A stretch of 64,000 nucleotides of DNA from positions 84,170,777 to 84,234,776 of the forward strand of contig OZ018337.1 of NCBI GenBank assembly GCA_963969495.1. Reading direction: 5' to 3'. Below, piece after piece: positions 10,588 through 25,053 of this stretch. Source of the stretch: Ceratothoa steindachneri. Taxonomy: Eukaryota; Arthropoda; Malacostraca; Isopoda; Cymothoidae. Within the stretch, counting starts at the first letter, position 1. The number at the start of each line of letters is the position of its first letter. The notes beneath the pieces are model-generated. The model did not search any database, was not told the origin of the DNA, and saw only the letters and a program-made list of their open reading frames with translations. The position numbers were made by a program, and so were the translations under genes.

Positions 10588-11170
10588 AGTTTTTTATGGC
10601 TAAAATAATAATATTATTATTCACAGGGAATACAAAAGATGGTTTTCACAAGCTAGTGTGAAAGGGATTAACTTTTACATTTGACGGAAGATTTGGAGAA
10701 ACCCTTTTCACAATTTTTGTCATATAGAATAAAATAACCAAAGCTAATCTCTAAAATACAAAGAAGGTTGATCTTAGACAAATTTAAGCTCTTTTATACA
10801 CTAAAAGATTAGTTCAAATTACAACTGTAATAAAATTACAGTTACGTTCAATTAAAGTTTTCTTCACTTGAAAAGCGATGAAAAATATTGGATAATTAAA
10901 AGATCTTCCTCACAAATTTATTTATCTCTTCTCTTGCGACATCAAAAGCAAAGAAGAGAAACGGAAATTATCCGCCACATCGCGAGATCACAAGATTTTA
11001 AATAAATGTGCATAGTTATTTTCACCGAATAACGAGGGATTGAGGGAATTAAGCAAAATCTCTTCTTTTTATCCCCTATGACTATATTTCGTTCCTGCCC
11101 CAAATTCGACATTAAAAAGTCCAACCTTCAACCTTAGAGAAACAATGTCGTACCTAAGAATGATGATAAC

Positions 11171-11175
11171 GACAT
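11171..11175. other. Empty target site matching solo LTR C
   Basis: D1 reads GATAACGACATCTTCGAG here. D2 reads GGTAACGACAT, then the 1.5 kb LTR, then GACATCTTTGCG. The single GACAT in D1 is the unoccupied version of the site. Confidence 0.93.
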
Positions 11176-11561
11176 CTTCGAGAAAATGTGGGCAGACGCA
11201 AACAATCAGACACCCATTATCTAACTCCAAAATAATAAAGATAATCCGTTAGAAAAATACAGACACAAGATTATATTAGAAAACTACAGAAGTCGAAATA
11301 TTTACTTTGCTCATAACTTTTATTTATATGAGAAAGAAGAAGTAGTTTAACCAAAAGGTTTGCTAAATGAATGAATATATATATTGATCCGTGACTTTGA
11401 AAACAAATGGAGAGAGAGAATATAGGAAAACCAAAAGTGCTAAAGGTTTGTTTATTACTGACGATTTGCTGCTCTTGAGCTTCCCCAGAGTAACAATAAA
11501 TTAAGAGTTAACTAATATAATCTGGTGTATTCGTTCATTTCGTAACTTATGTAGTTTTATG

Positions 11562-11604
11562 TCTCTCTCTCTCTTTCTCTCTCTCTCTATCTCTCTCTCT
11601 CTCT
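11562..11604. repeat. (TC)n microsatellite, D1 version
   Basis: About 43 bases of TC-rich repeat followed by a short TA-rich stretch. The D2 counterpart (39169-39290) is roughly three times longer. Confidence 0.9.
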
Positions 11605-11809
11605 AAATATATCTATATATTTATATGAAAATATTATTTTCTGCTTCATTAACGGCATAATCTCAGGAAAAAAAGCCTAAAGTAGGCAACCCGAACGTCT
11701 TATTTTTTTGATAAACATGCAAAACCGATCGCATAAATAACAAAGATGATATCGCCGCCTAATTTAGGCTAATGACGGAAAAAATAACATTTTTTAGTTA
11801 TATAGAAAT

Positions 11810-11826
11810 GGGGGGGCTTCGCCCCT
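11810..11826. other. G/C hairpin with CTTCG centre, D1 version
   Basis: GGGGGGG-CTTCG-CCCC can pair over four base pairs. In D2 the arms are perfect and longer (39490-39510). It sits in otherwise AT-rich sequence and is followed by further C-runs. Confidence 0.6.
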
Positions 11827-14800
11827 AATACCCTACCCCAACCCGGAGCTTGAAAACTTCGTAATATTATTACTTCGAACGGGTAACATCAGATTTAAAT
11901 GCAAAAGGCGATTACTAAACTTCAAATGCACTATCGTAGTCTTAAATTACTTAATAACTAATCAATTCACGAGAAAAGTTAAAAAAACTCGACTTTTCAC
12001 TATTATAATCGAGCCGCGCTTCTTTTTCACTACTGTTGAAAAAAGCATATTAAAGTCAAACAAACCGAGTTTGCAAGAATCACACTCTTTTAACTGCTTG
12101 CCTTCATGGTTGCTAATATTTGAAATAAGGATTGCCAATGTGTGAAAAAAATGGTTTAGTTTGAAACACATACGTAAACAAGACGTAAAAAAATTAATAT
12201 CTTAGTTAACATAAACATTAAAGCATTACTAAATAATATAGTTGAGTAGAAGTGGGGCATTAACTAAATAATAAAGAATAAATGCAAAAACAAATACAAA
12301 GCCATGATTGGCCACATTAAAAGCTACCTCTGAAGTCATTAGGCCTTGTTTGTGGCCCAAAATTGTAACCCAAATACAGCACCTCTAAACTGAAGTATTA
12401 CTTAAACTGCATCGAACATGCTTTCCAGTTTGGGGCCGCTCCTGATCTTGTGCCCATCTCTAATAGCCAATGCAACGTAAAAGTGACCATTCATTGCTCT
12501 AAAAATCATATATCCTCATTTTATGCATTGCAGTTTACAGGTAATTAAAATATCTGTATACCGTAGCACCATGAGAAGACATAAACCTAAAGACACAAAA
12601 TAAGTGAAAGGTTAGTATGAAAATTCAGTTTAATTTAATTTTTTTTGTTGCCTTAATTTCAGGTATCAAAATAGGTACTTGAATTTAAATGCCATCATAA
12701 ATCATGTAGTTTAAATAAGCAATGTAGTTTGAAAACAAAAGTCTTCTAGTCGAAAGATAAAGTTCTTTTATTTATCCTGCAAACACAGGGTATGTCGTCT
12801 TTGAGATAAATTTCAACTAAAATTCTTCTCATAAATTTACATTTTTAAGATTATGGAGAAGAAGTGGTAATAAATTTTTTAAACCCAAGAAGACGAACAG
12901 CAGTAAAAGAATTATGAGACAATTTGCCATGAAGCTAAGGGAATGTATCAATACGTAGGTTTTCCAATGTACAAACGTTGGCATTGATTATCTCATATTA
13001 AAGAGTTTTGTAAAATAAATATCCTTCGCGATCAGAATTCAAGACAACAAAGGAGGTAAAAAACTGATATATTTATTTAGATTTATAATAAAAATAAATA
13101 ATTCCATTGCAAATCATATGAAAATATAGAAGTACTAGATTCTAGTAATCAATGGGTTGAATTTTTTGTTTCTGTATGTATTAAAAAGTAAGACGACGAA
13201 CTCATTATATTATAGATAAAAACAGGGAAATAATGGCTTAACCTAAAGAGATGGGAGGTTGTTTTGTTACCAATTATATTATAACCTTATTTTTGGACAC
13301 AAAAGAAATATTTTTGGGTCGATTTCCCGATCAAGATTTAAAAGAATTTCCTTCGCGGATGAGTTGTTCAGGCGGGTGTTTTCTTCCCTAGGGATCATTT
13401 AATCCCAGACTTTTTTCCAGATTACTCAATGAGGTGCAACGTAGTTGTCATAAGCTGTTATGTAGACTTACTGAAAGAACATAAAATATGCTTTCCAAAA
13501 TTTAATTTAAACTACGTTAATATTTAATTTATAATAATTTCCCTATGATAAGTCTGGATGTACGTCCATTAGTACGAATAAAGTTACTTTAATATAAGTG
13601 ACATCGGTAACAAAATAACTACTATTAATTCATATAAAAATGAGGTAGAAAGTAAAGAATCTGCAGTTCTTCTGAACCAATCACATTGCGGAGTTGAAAG
13701 AGGTTAAGTAAGGGATATAATTAAAATTAATAAACGAAATAAATTATTCTTCTTCTCATTAAAAGGAAATAACGCTTAATAGTACTATATTTATTTTATT
13801 ATGTAATATTGGTAAATGTTAGACAGGTCCATGATAGTCGATTCCAATTAGATTCTATTACATGTTCATATACTATTAATTCCTCCTTTTAATCCTTAAC
13901 CATGACGAAGAATGTGGTTTAAGAATAAAATAAAAATATAAACTTCATCACTAATTTGAACGACTGCCACAACTTCTAATCTGAAATTCATTAAAATGTG
14001 CAGGAATTAATTATTTCTAAGTGTGAGGTTTATATCAGATGAATGAAAGGAAATTAATTCCCGCGAAGCCAAGAACAAGGAAGGAATTTCAATTTCCATT
14101 GTCTGTTTCGAGGAAAATAAATGTTTGCTGGTCTGTTCGTCAAAGAGATTTCCTAAGTGGTCTCTGGGCTCGAGCATTCGAGCGAAGGGAATTTTGTTCT
14201 CGTCACACTTTTGATGCGTTCTTTTTTTTCTAATCACTTTGGTTTCTCAATCTAAGCGATTCCAATGGCAATAATTATCCACGCTTCTGCTGTTGGACAG
14301 TTCTCATCTAAGACAAGCGAGTGTGGGATACAATATTCGAGGGTAAAGGACCTATAAGGGGAGAATCAGTCTACTTTTTTAACATTCACCTTACCCTTCA
14401 AAGTAACGGGGGAGGGGCGAAAACACTTGAGACCATTAAATAGCAACCTTACACTGCTCTATTCTTGTCTGGGAGAGGATTCTCACCACTACGAACCAAG
14501 TGAATATATCCAATAGACCACTTTATCAGCCAGTCATTCACAACTAATAAATTTGACTATTTCAACTTTCTTTTGTAGTTTACGGGGCTTTGCACATAAT
14601 CAGACAGGAAATGATTGCCAACTTGCTTACTACTTTACTTATGTCTAGGGTTGTTCCCGGGAGAAGATATTCAAGTTAGTATATATATATATGAAATGAA
14701 AAACTCACAAAGTATCAGATGATGGTAGCAAATATATGCTATCCTCACGTGATACTTACCCTTACTAACTGCCTCTTGTAATTCTTAATGTGAATCTCTA

Positions 14801-17800
14801 CCTTTCCCCTTCCGTCTTCCTCATTGGTTATTTCTTATGTTTGAAGCGGTCTTCTATACTTCTCTTTCGTATGTATTCCCCTAATATAATATTATATCTT
14901 TTAGTTATCCCGGATAAGGAACTTAATAAAGTTGGAAATCACTCGGAAACGTTATTTAATTTTTCCTGCCGGACATTGCATTCATATATATATATACTCG
15001 TATATGTGGAAAACTCACAAATTGTCGCGTGAGTAAGCAATAAATGCAACAAAACCGACAGAAAAAATTAATACCAGGATTCCTTACAATACCAAGACAT
15101 ATATGTTTAGTGAGGATCTTTTGCTCTTCCAAATTTTTATTATCTGCCTTTACCCAGTACTGCTAAATAAAAAACAAAAGATATTATTATAAAAAATAGA
15201 TACATCGAGCGAATGGGCCCCAAATGTCACTAAATAGGAATAATCAATAAAATACATCATTTCTTAAACACAAAATAACAAAAAATCGCAACCCCCAAAA
15301 CTTCCGAATAAAATTATTTATCAATTAAGGACGAAATAAAATTTAATAAAATGGCTTAAAAAACTATGATTACATGCAAGGGCAACCGATTTCAAATTTG
15401 TGGCAGAGGAACCAATGCCTATGCCAGTAAAGACAAAAATATAAGTGCTTCGCCCCTTCTTTATTCGTTGGCTTCACCTTCTTTCATCACTTTTTCTTCA
15501 TTCCTCCTATAAAGTCTATGGATTTTAAGCCAGCTAAGACTCAATCTACTTATATTGTTCAAACATCTAAATGGTGCTCATACGACACATATTGTTAGCA
15601 ATTTTTATATTAATATATCACGAATAAAATTTATGACCATGTTATGAAAATAATTTCTTTCATCTTTTTTTATCGGTTGTTCTCATGAGAAATGCCTTAT
15701 TGTGCAAGATTTAAAGTACGATCCATAGAAGTCATACTTCATTATTCAAGCGCAATGTTTCTGTGTAATCGAATACTATTTCCATTTGCGCTTGCTGCTA
15801 CCACTTTACGTAATTGTATCCGACTGGTCATTTGACAACTATTCAGATGCATATACATCCTCTTGCATATATTAATGGCCTAATTTTACATTTTTTTATT
15901 CACTCTCACTATTCTTCCAAATTTGATTTTCATCATCAGATGTTACTTAACCAACTAAAACCTTTACTTTGATGTCGAAATCCTTCCAGAGATGTCGTGG
16001 GTCATGCGGTCAATTCTAAAATTAAATATGTCCTCATCGCATGATAGATTTAAATATGCATTACTTAACTTAAATCACTTCTATAAAGGAATATTAAAAT
16101 GTGTTATTATAGTTTTAAAATCTAGCAATAGGTTATGCACATGCAACAGAAGCAATAACAAAAGAGTCCCAGTGGAAACAGCGAATAAAAATGTAGCGCC
16201 TCCTTTGTATCTCTTAAGCTAAGGCAATGTATTCGGCCCTGTATCCATTTTCATCGTGAGGCGAGAAAAATTCCATTCATGATGGGTTTTAAATGGAAAA
16301 GGGAAAGAAGGAAAACTCAAAGGAAATTTACTAGAAAATCCGACTTTTGTAGTCAATCTTGGGATAATTAGTTCCATGAGACGAATTCTTACCCTATCTT
16401 TTTTACTACGCTAACAAAATCATTCTTGTAGTTCACAATTTTTATTCCAAATAATGGTGTTTTGTATGTATTTTATAAAAGTCTTACAGGTAAATTCCTG
16501 CTCCCAAATGTAATTTTACTAGGGGACCATGTTGGTTCTGTGGGAAAAAACAAACATAATACTTGTTTTTCTCTTTATTGTTTTGCCAAAAACATCATAA
16601 ATATTCATCCGATTTTAACAAAATTTAAAACACTTATATTCTTTTACATTCTCTTTAGAATATATAATCACCAAGGTCTTTTCTAGGATAGTGCAGGAAT
16701 AGATTTAATTAAAATTATTCGTACATTCTAACAGATATTAGGGCCATTAAATTAGATCAAAATGGTGATTGCAAGAGGCTATTCCGTCCTACATGCCGCC
16801 TTGTGTATCGATCAGCTCCCTAAATTATCAGGATTCAATCTCCCTCTCCATGATTATGGAGTTTCCCAAGGATTTAAATCGAAATAATGAGCAAATTAAT
16901 AATAAATAATAATTATATATGCCTCTATAGACCACCAAAACAGGTATCCTATTTAATCCTCCTTCATTTGGGTTTGCAAAGTTGTTCCCCTTTAAGGGCT
17001 GGTGGTAATCCTTCATTTATCTTACTTTTAGACTCCTCAATTTAAAATCAGGCGTTGCGTTATATGTGCACCCTTCAGTAAGACTTGAAGTCTCGCTTCT
17101 AAACATTAAAGTGTTTGCGTATTTCCCGAATAATCTACCGCATTATTTTATAAGTTTTCCATTTCACCATAAACCACCTAATGAATAACCCCTCCTCTTG
17201 TTCATTTTCCTACTATACACGCCAACCCCTGCCGCCAATTTCATATAAATCGTTATTTAATTTTTATAAAAATAACGGCCACGTACCTATCAAATTTACA
17301 CCTTTCCCTTCCTCCAGTCCGATGGTTATTCACCATTGAGGACCTTCTCCTCTAAATTATTCAAGTATGATAATTACAAATGTAAGTTACAAGCCCAGTG
17401 GTAAGATTGATCTAATAATTAGAATGAAATTTTAACAGTTTCATATAATACATTTTATTTATTAGATTTCACTTACACTTAAACGACTCTTAATCATCCC
17501 TTTCAAACATATTTTCTATAGAGAAAGGCAATTTAAGGTGAATGCCATATGAGCTCATCTTTCAGGAAATTTCAATTTTGTTATATTAAGATGTCAAATC
17601 GTATAAATTGTGAAGATTAAAGCAAATTATCAATATCTTTGTCCAGATTCCAGGGACGCTTTGCCAAACTTAAAAAATCTGAAGAATCCTGATTCACATT
17701 AACCAAATCTACTCCACAATTTTCTAAGCTTTGTGAGTGAGAAGGCATCTGTAGCTATTTAAGTAAACTTCATATTTTCTAACTTGAAATTATCCACAAA

Positions 17801-20800
17801 AATATCTAAATAAAACTATTTTAGTTAATTCTTATTGCACAGTAACCTTGGAAGTAATTCTGCCAACTGTTAGGAGAAGCTTCCATTCAAATGAAAACGT
17901 CTTCTATTTCACACAAAAACTTGAAAGCTTTAACTCCAATGCTGCAACCAATCAATTTCTGTTACATAAGCAACGGGGTCTGGGGGTGATTGGATTCGGT
18001 TACACTTTCGAAAATGAGATATAGACCAATTAATGGACAGCGGTAGAATACAACAATTACCTGCTTCTGTGGGACTCAATGTTAAATGTTAGATTCGTAT
18101 TTGTGTGAATTAAGAAATAAAGACATTTAAGAAGATTTTGCCCTACATTTTAGAGTTTTAGCAAAACAAAGAGACTATCATAAAATCTGTTGAAAGAAAT
18201 ATTAAATTATTACTATGAATATTATTTTTATCATAAATAGTTATTCTATCCTAACCTTAACTAATGTATCTTTAAAATATAATAATTTTCCCCCAAAAGA
18301 AATCCGAATTCGAAATCAGCTTAAATAATTGCATCAGTCTAGAAATTGACCAACCCAAACTTCGAAGAAAGTTCGTCAAGCACAAAAGATGCCATTCTCT
18401 ATATCGCAATTGATAACTTTATTAGTTTTAAGATGATAATGAACAAAGAGAAGTAGTAAAGTACCCAATCTACCTCTAGTACTCTTTTCACATTGCGTTT
18501 ATATGCAAGTATTAGAGTAGTTTACAGGGTTCTACAAACTTTTTTTATTCCAAAATCAAATCATTATTATTTACCTTAAAACCTATTAAACACAGCTTTT
18601 CTTCTGATCTTTTGAAAAAGACAACTTTAATGACATAATTATTTAGTTATTTGAAATAGACTTTCTTACACAAGATACACCAGGTCTACAAAATTGTCGT
18701 AAAATACATTATTCTAAAGTTTTTCCTTAGCTCATTATCCTGCAATTGCAACCAGGGGAAATTCGCAAACATTGAGAAACATGATGTACCAAAGTTGAAA
18801 GAAAAATAAAGGATAATGACACCATAACAAATCGCAGTCAAAATGGTTTATTTATTTACTTCAAATATTAAACGGTTTTTCTAGCGCATTAGTATTTTCT
18901 ATGACCTTTTTTATATTTGCAATTGTCAAGAATTTTCGACAAGGTCGTTAACCCTTTTTTTGGTGTTGCAATTTGAAATTCATATTTTACAAGCAATCAT
19001 GATGCCGAAAATTGATAGAATTTCCTTTGAATAAGATCGAGAATAATTACCCAACTCAAATCCAATACTAGCTAAAAGAAGATTTCTAAATAATTCAGCT
19101 TTCGGTGCAGTCGGTAATAAAAAATGATTAAAAAATTTGTGACAACGCAAATCTCCTTCGTTCGAGTCCCCTTCAGAAGATTTTACTACGCTCCCTTTGA
19201 AGGATCCTTAGCTCTCTTAAAAATAGCCTAAGGCTGCCTATATAAGAGATTAACGATCAGGTAGGCGAGGAAGGCATGATATAAGGAGGAAACTCAGAAA
19301 GACGTAAAGGATAAGATTGTTCGGTGTTCGTGCGAGGAATGACATAAAGTTCACTTGTTCCAGGCTGAACAATGTTAAATAATTTGAATATATTTACCAT
19401 TCAGGATCTGTCATTAAGATACAGAGCGGAAGGAAATGGAGACTTTCTGATTCTTTTGTCTTTCACACTCGCAAATGTAACAGTTCTTTAAATAGCTATT
19501 TATCTGTATTACACCAATCATCTTCCTACTAAAAATATCAAAAATAAATTTATTTATATTAATACTACACCTGAAGGAATGTAAAATGCAGGTGGGTATA
19601 GATTTGGAGGTTCAATTAGTCAAAGGACGTCGCAGACCTTTAGAAGATAAATGGAAGTTGTCAAGTAAAAAATGGTAATGAGTTGAGACAAAAACAATGA
19701 GATAAGCAGAAATGGAAAGTATGTTGTGGGAAGCTTTCTGGGTCAGGAGAAGTACAATGCTTCCATTGTCAAGGATACACCGTTGTTTGGACGTGCCGAA
19801 AGGAGTGGACAATCGCTGTTTAGCGTGACCTCTCAAATAGATGCTCCCTGGTTTAGTACTGGTTTCATTTAGAGGATTATATGTCATATTCATACAGGAC
19901 TAATAACGGCCAATAGCTAACGCTAAAATTTAATGAGTGGAAATATGTTCTCTCACAGCAACATCTACCTGAACACATTTCTTACAGCAGACAAGGTTGA
20001 GAACAATCGAGTACATAGTCTGCTTTTTTTTTGGTCGTTATTTTGTTGGTCGGTGGTGAAGGAGAGAGATGCGGGCGATGTGTGTACTTTTTATCATTCT
20101 CCACAGGTGATTCGTCTTTATTTTGTTGTATTTGTGAGCAATTAGAGATGTAATGTTACCGTTCAGGAGTTGGATATCTTGGATTTGTTGCTGTGAAGTG
20201 GCCCTCTTTTTTTAGGATGTTTCGGTTTTATTGTTTTTTTGATGTGGGATAGAGCTTTGTGTAGGCAGGTTTAGTTGTTCCCTAGATAATTCTAATTAAT
20301 TTTCCTATATCGTTTCTGTAGTTAGCAAGTTTGCAATTTTGTAGTGAGAGTATATAGTTTTGTGAGAGGTTATACGAGGCTGTATGGTTAGAAAGATTGT
20401 GATAATGGTTACATGGTCGGATGGGAGGTTAGCTATTGTCTTCCAGTTTGTTCTGATGTGAAGCTGGAGCAAGCAGAAGGTTATTTTAGGAGACAAGCTC
20501 TCCTTAGGTTGTGCTGGGAAGTTCCTCTGCTTATTGTGTGGTATTTCTTAGAATGTTAGCGTGTGGAGCTAGTTTGAAAAGTTTAGGCCACTGTTTATTG
20601 CTTGTTGAATTCGGAGCCATGTTGGATTATATGCCCTGAAATTGCCGCAAAATAATAAGTTTGTAAAATGTGTAAGAATTTACATACACACACTCTCTTA
20701 GTAATAATAACCCTCACATTAGTGTACAATTTTAATTAGACGAGTGTCACTTTTTAAATTCTTTTTCCCAGGTAAATTACCAAGAATTATATTATCGTTA

Positions 20801-23800
20801 TTTTACACGTAGAAAAAAATGTGAGAAGAGGCCTCCTTTTATTAAGATTTTATCCGAATTTCTTAAAACAAAGTAGAATAATTGGTCAGCTCAAACTAAA
20901 GTAAAATATCAAGTTTTGTGGAAGGTCATTCCACAATTCTCGAGCATCTACTGAAAATGCAACAAGAATTTAACCACCTGCTCTCTATTAGTAATTAAAA
21001 TGAAATTGCTAGGAAGAAATAACTTGTGGAAATATTGCCTTGGTGTTTGGCAGCGTACTGTTACAAACCTCAAGCATCATTTCTTTATTATTCCATAACT
21101 GAGTAGTTAATTATACCGAATATCTATCTCCTGACTTCAATGGAGAAAGTAAGAGAGGCGCATAGAGTTTTGTGCCATTCTTGATATCATCAGACTTTAT
21201 TTGTTTTCAAACTCCATTTAGCCACTTACCACAAGGGCATAAGATGCCGTAATTAGAAACAGGAAAAGTAGAATAAATCACATTAAAAACACAACCAGGA
21301 AATATGATAAGTAACATAAATGATTTGCTTCAACAAAAGTAAAGACCCCCATTGGAAAGAACATTTTATGCACTGAGCCATTTAAGAAAGCCAAGAAAAT
21401 TAAGGTTACAGAAAGGGAACAATAAACACATAACTACGTAGAGGGCAATAGGCGAGGATAAACACCCTAATATTGGAGAAGGAAGTAAGTACAACGTATC
21501 AATTTTCAGGTCCTTGAATATGGTAGCTTAATTATAAGAAAACATAAGCAGAAAGAAGTCTCTAGCATAATCAGGAAGTGACGATCAGATAAAGACCTTC
21601 AACTTGCAGCAAGCATGTTTCGGAGCAGTTTCTGTACTAGGCAATGCAATATAATACCCGATAACATCCCTGTACACACTAAGGTTTACCAGTAATTATG
21701 CATTTACCGTAGCACCAAAATTAGATTTAAACCCAAAGACATAAAATAATAGCAGTTTTTATGAACGTTCAATTTGATTTAAAACTGTTCTGCCTCAACT
21801 TTTAGTCTCAAAAAGAAGGCAAAATGAGAGATGACTGTTCATTTCCCCCATAAATCATCTATTTTAAAGAAGCGATGTAATTTTCAAACAAAATCATCCA
21901 ATGGAAAACCCACTGGAATGCATATAGTCAATTTCTTTTATTTTTTTCTGCAATGACAGGACAGGTTTACTTTGGAAAAAATCTCAATTCTAATTTTCCT
22001 CCTAAATCTTCGTTTTTTTGGTAATGGTGAAGAATTAGTAATAAATTTGTTACAACCGATAAGGGGCAAAGCAGTGGCATAATTGAGAATTTTCTGGAGT
22101 TATGAGCCTTCGCGCATGGAGCACAATGGAATAGATCATTATGTAGGTTTTCCAATGTAAAAATATTGACATTGATTATTTTGTATTACCCTGTTTCCTA
22201 GAATAAATATCCTACGGAATCAGATGGAAAGCAAAGTAGAACCCTCTATTGCTCTAACTAGAGCAAAAATAATTGTTTATGTTGATTTATACTAGGAATA
22301 AATAGTATCATTCGAATCATATGAAGATATAAGATTAATGGGTTCTAAATAACAAATTTTTGAATTTACTGTCTCTGAGAATATTTACTGTATAAATAAG
22401 ACTACGAACTCATTATATTATACATATATACATACACCAAAGTAAATAGTCTCTTAACTTAAAGAAATGGGGTTCTTTTGATGACTATTATATCCTTTTT
22501 TGATTACTAAGGCAAAAGAAGATTTTTCTCAATTGCCCGAACAGGATTTATACGAACCATGAGAATTTATTCACATGAAGAGAGCAAAATGTCCTCACGG
22601 ATGGGTTTCAGGCGGGTGTTTTCCCGCTAGGGATAACTTTTACAGAGTCTTCAGCCCTATTTTTCAATGAGAGGTAAAATAGCTGTGTAAAGCTCATGGA
22701 AGAACATAAAGTATGCTGTCCCAACTTTAATTGTAGCTAGTTTATTGTTTTAGTCATAATACAATTTCCCCCTGATGTGTCCGAATAGAAGTCTATTATT
22801 ACGAATAAAATTAATTTTATATAAGTGACAGAGATAACACCATAACTAATAATACTTAAGAAGAAATTATGCTACGGATTGTAAATCTTGTGGTTCTTCT
22901 GTCTCTTTCCCATTCAGGAAGTTAAAACGCTAAGGTTTGGAGGCAACTGAGGTTTCTTGCCTCACTTCACATTAGGAATCAGAAGAAACTATTATCTTAC
23001 TCTGTTTTTCAAACTAATATAATCTATGGATTATTAATTCCCTCTATCTTCGAGCATACTCAGAGGGCACATTGAGCCAAGGGCTGTTCCAGCTAGGTTA
23101 AGTCAGCCATAATCTTAGTCTCTTTTATCATCATGTAGAGGATTAGCAAAGTGTTCATGGCAATTATTCACGACAAACAGTGAGAGAATTGTTCCACTTT
23201 CAGGTGCCCGTGTTATAGCATTAAATATATATGTATGTAATCACGTGTAATTATGAATCAAATAAAAACTAAAAATATTAATAAATAGTTTTACATGCTT
23301 CAATTCCCCAGTGTTCACATAGATAATTAAAAAATCTACCGGGAAGTGAAAAATTCTCTATGATAAATTTATTTTCCCAGAGCATAAAAATTAGAGGGTG
23401 AACAACATTTAAAAAATCTTGGGAAATTTCAATTCATGAATAGAGATATTTACATTCTCATATACAGAAATACTTGAAGTTGGACTCCTCGAGATTAAAG
23501 TAACGAAGCACTTTCGTAATTTTCACTTTGTCATTTTTTTCTTCAAGATGATTCGTGAATTTCACCAACCTCATTATAGAGTGGTGTAGAAAAAACATGT
23601 AATAAAAACATCAAAAGGACCAGAATATAATTATATAGATTGGTATAGAAAAAAATAGTAATAAAAACGTAAGTAGTCAGTAGACATAAAGGAGTCAGAG
23701 GGGGGAAGTAATGGTATATTTGAGCTGGGTTAATGTTATAATCCTTTACAGGCGATTCGGGATACTAAAAAATATATCACAACAGAAATAAGGATATGGA

Positions 23801-25053
23801 GAAATTATTCATAGTAAACGCGGATAAATGTTTTTAAAATTATTAGATTTTGTATTATTATCCATGTTGGACTAATAATACAACTCCTACACCCAGTATG
23901 TAGAAATTAAAAAGCATGTTATCGTGTTCTTTTAAATAATTTATTTATTCTTTGCTATATTTTTTTTATATATTATCTTCTTAATTTCTTTTTTATGTAT
24001 CTTAATATAAACATATCGTTTCTTACAACAGTTTTCCTTTTATTCTCAATCAAACACTGCAGAAAAATTTAATAGGAGAAATTCAAAATTGGTGATTACT
24101 TCAAGGGAAGGTTACTAAAGAGAAATTACATAGAGAGTTTAAAAAAAATTGGGATATCAAAATCTCTCTTCTTGATCCATTCTTCCTAAGAAAGTGAATC
24201 AAAGCAGTCCATATGCTCTTTCTGGATTACAGACATACTTTTTCTCATGTTCCGAATCAATATTAAAAAATCTATGAAATTTTGTCATATCATTTGAAAA
24301 AAAACCACTTAAAAGTTCAGTGTGAATGAATATTTTGATAGTTATGTTATTTTTCACAATGAAGTAAAAAACATGTTTCTTTATATATTTAACCATAAGT
24401 CCTTTTTGCTTATGCTGGATAAATATGTAATCGTAAGTGAGATTTATTAACTATTACAAAGTTGAATGCTAATGGAAGGTCAGTTAAATATTTTGGAGGC
24501 AAAAGAAAGTCCTTTTCACAAGAATGATAATGTTATTCAGTGAAAAAAAATTGGGTTGCTGCACAGATTCGAGGAGAACATGAATAAAAATATGGCTCTA
24601 AGGAAATTCAAAACCGAGAATTCTCAAATTAAGTGAGAGGATTCGAAGGTATATTCCGAGCCACAGAACAAATGAGGACAAATGTAATTTAACAATCGTG
24701 GTTTGGCCTATATTCATGTTCCCTTCGCTGGAAGAAAAGGTGTAATAGTACTTTATACATTCACTAACAACGCCCCCAAAATATATGCAAAATAGTAAGG
24801 AACTAATGACAATTATTTAAACTAATCGGATTGAAGAATCTTCTCTTCCATGTATGTCAACAGTACATAATTATCTCTAATTTTTTAAATAATCTTATTA
24901 CACTCTCCTCGAAGAGTGAGGAAAACAAAAATCAGAAGTAACTACCATTTAAATGGATTTTATAAAGAGGAGAGGAATGTCTCTCTAGTTACTCTTTACT
25001 ATATTCATTGATTACCAGCCTCCGTTTATGTCTATAATTCATCAAGTTAATTA
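11827..25053. other. D1 non-coding body, left part
   Basis: Co-linear with 39511-52585. No coding region is supported: short open frames present in both copies differ mostly at amino-acid-changing sites or gain stops. 20612-20778 (about 167 bp) is absent from D2 and bounded by AATT microhomology. About 57 bp near 24015-24071 is also D1-only. A further 156 bp present in D2 (44556-44711) is missing at about 16882. Confidence 0.6.

Noticed and set aside
14007..14237. Overlapping open frames on both strands, repeated in D2 at 41690-41926
   Set aside because: Both strands are open in the same ~200 bases and the frames end in T-runs; no family resemblance.
19103..19180. tRNA-like A and B boxes (GGTGCAGTCGG, GTTCGAGTCC)
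   Set aside because: No acceptor-stem pairing could be drawn, and the D2 copy has lost the B-box match. At most an old SINE trace.
19612..19893. 93-codon minus-strand frame also open in D2 (47410-47682)
   Set aside because: It is open in both copies, but with many amino-acid changes over a short length, no recognisable domain and no upstream or downstream gene structure. Insufficient to call a gene.
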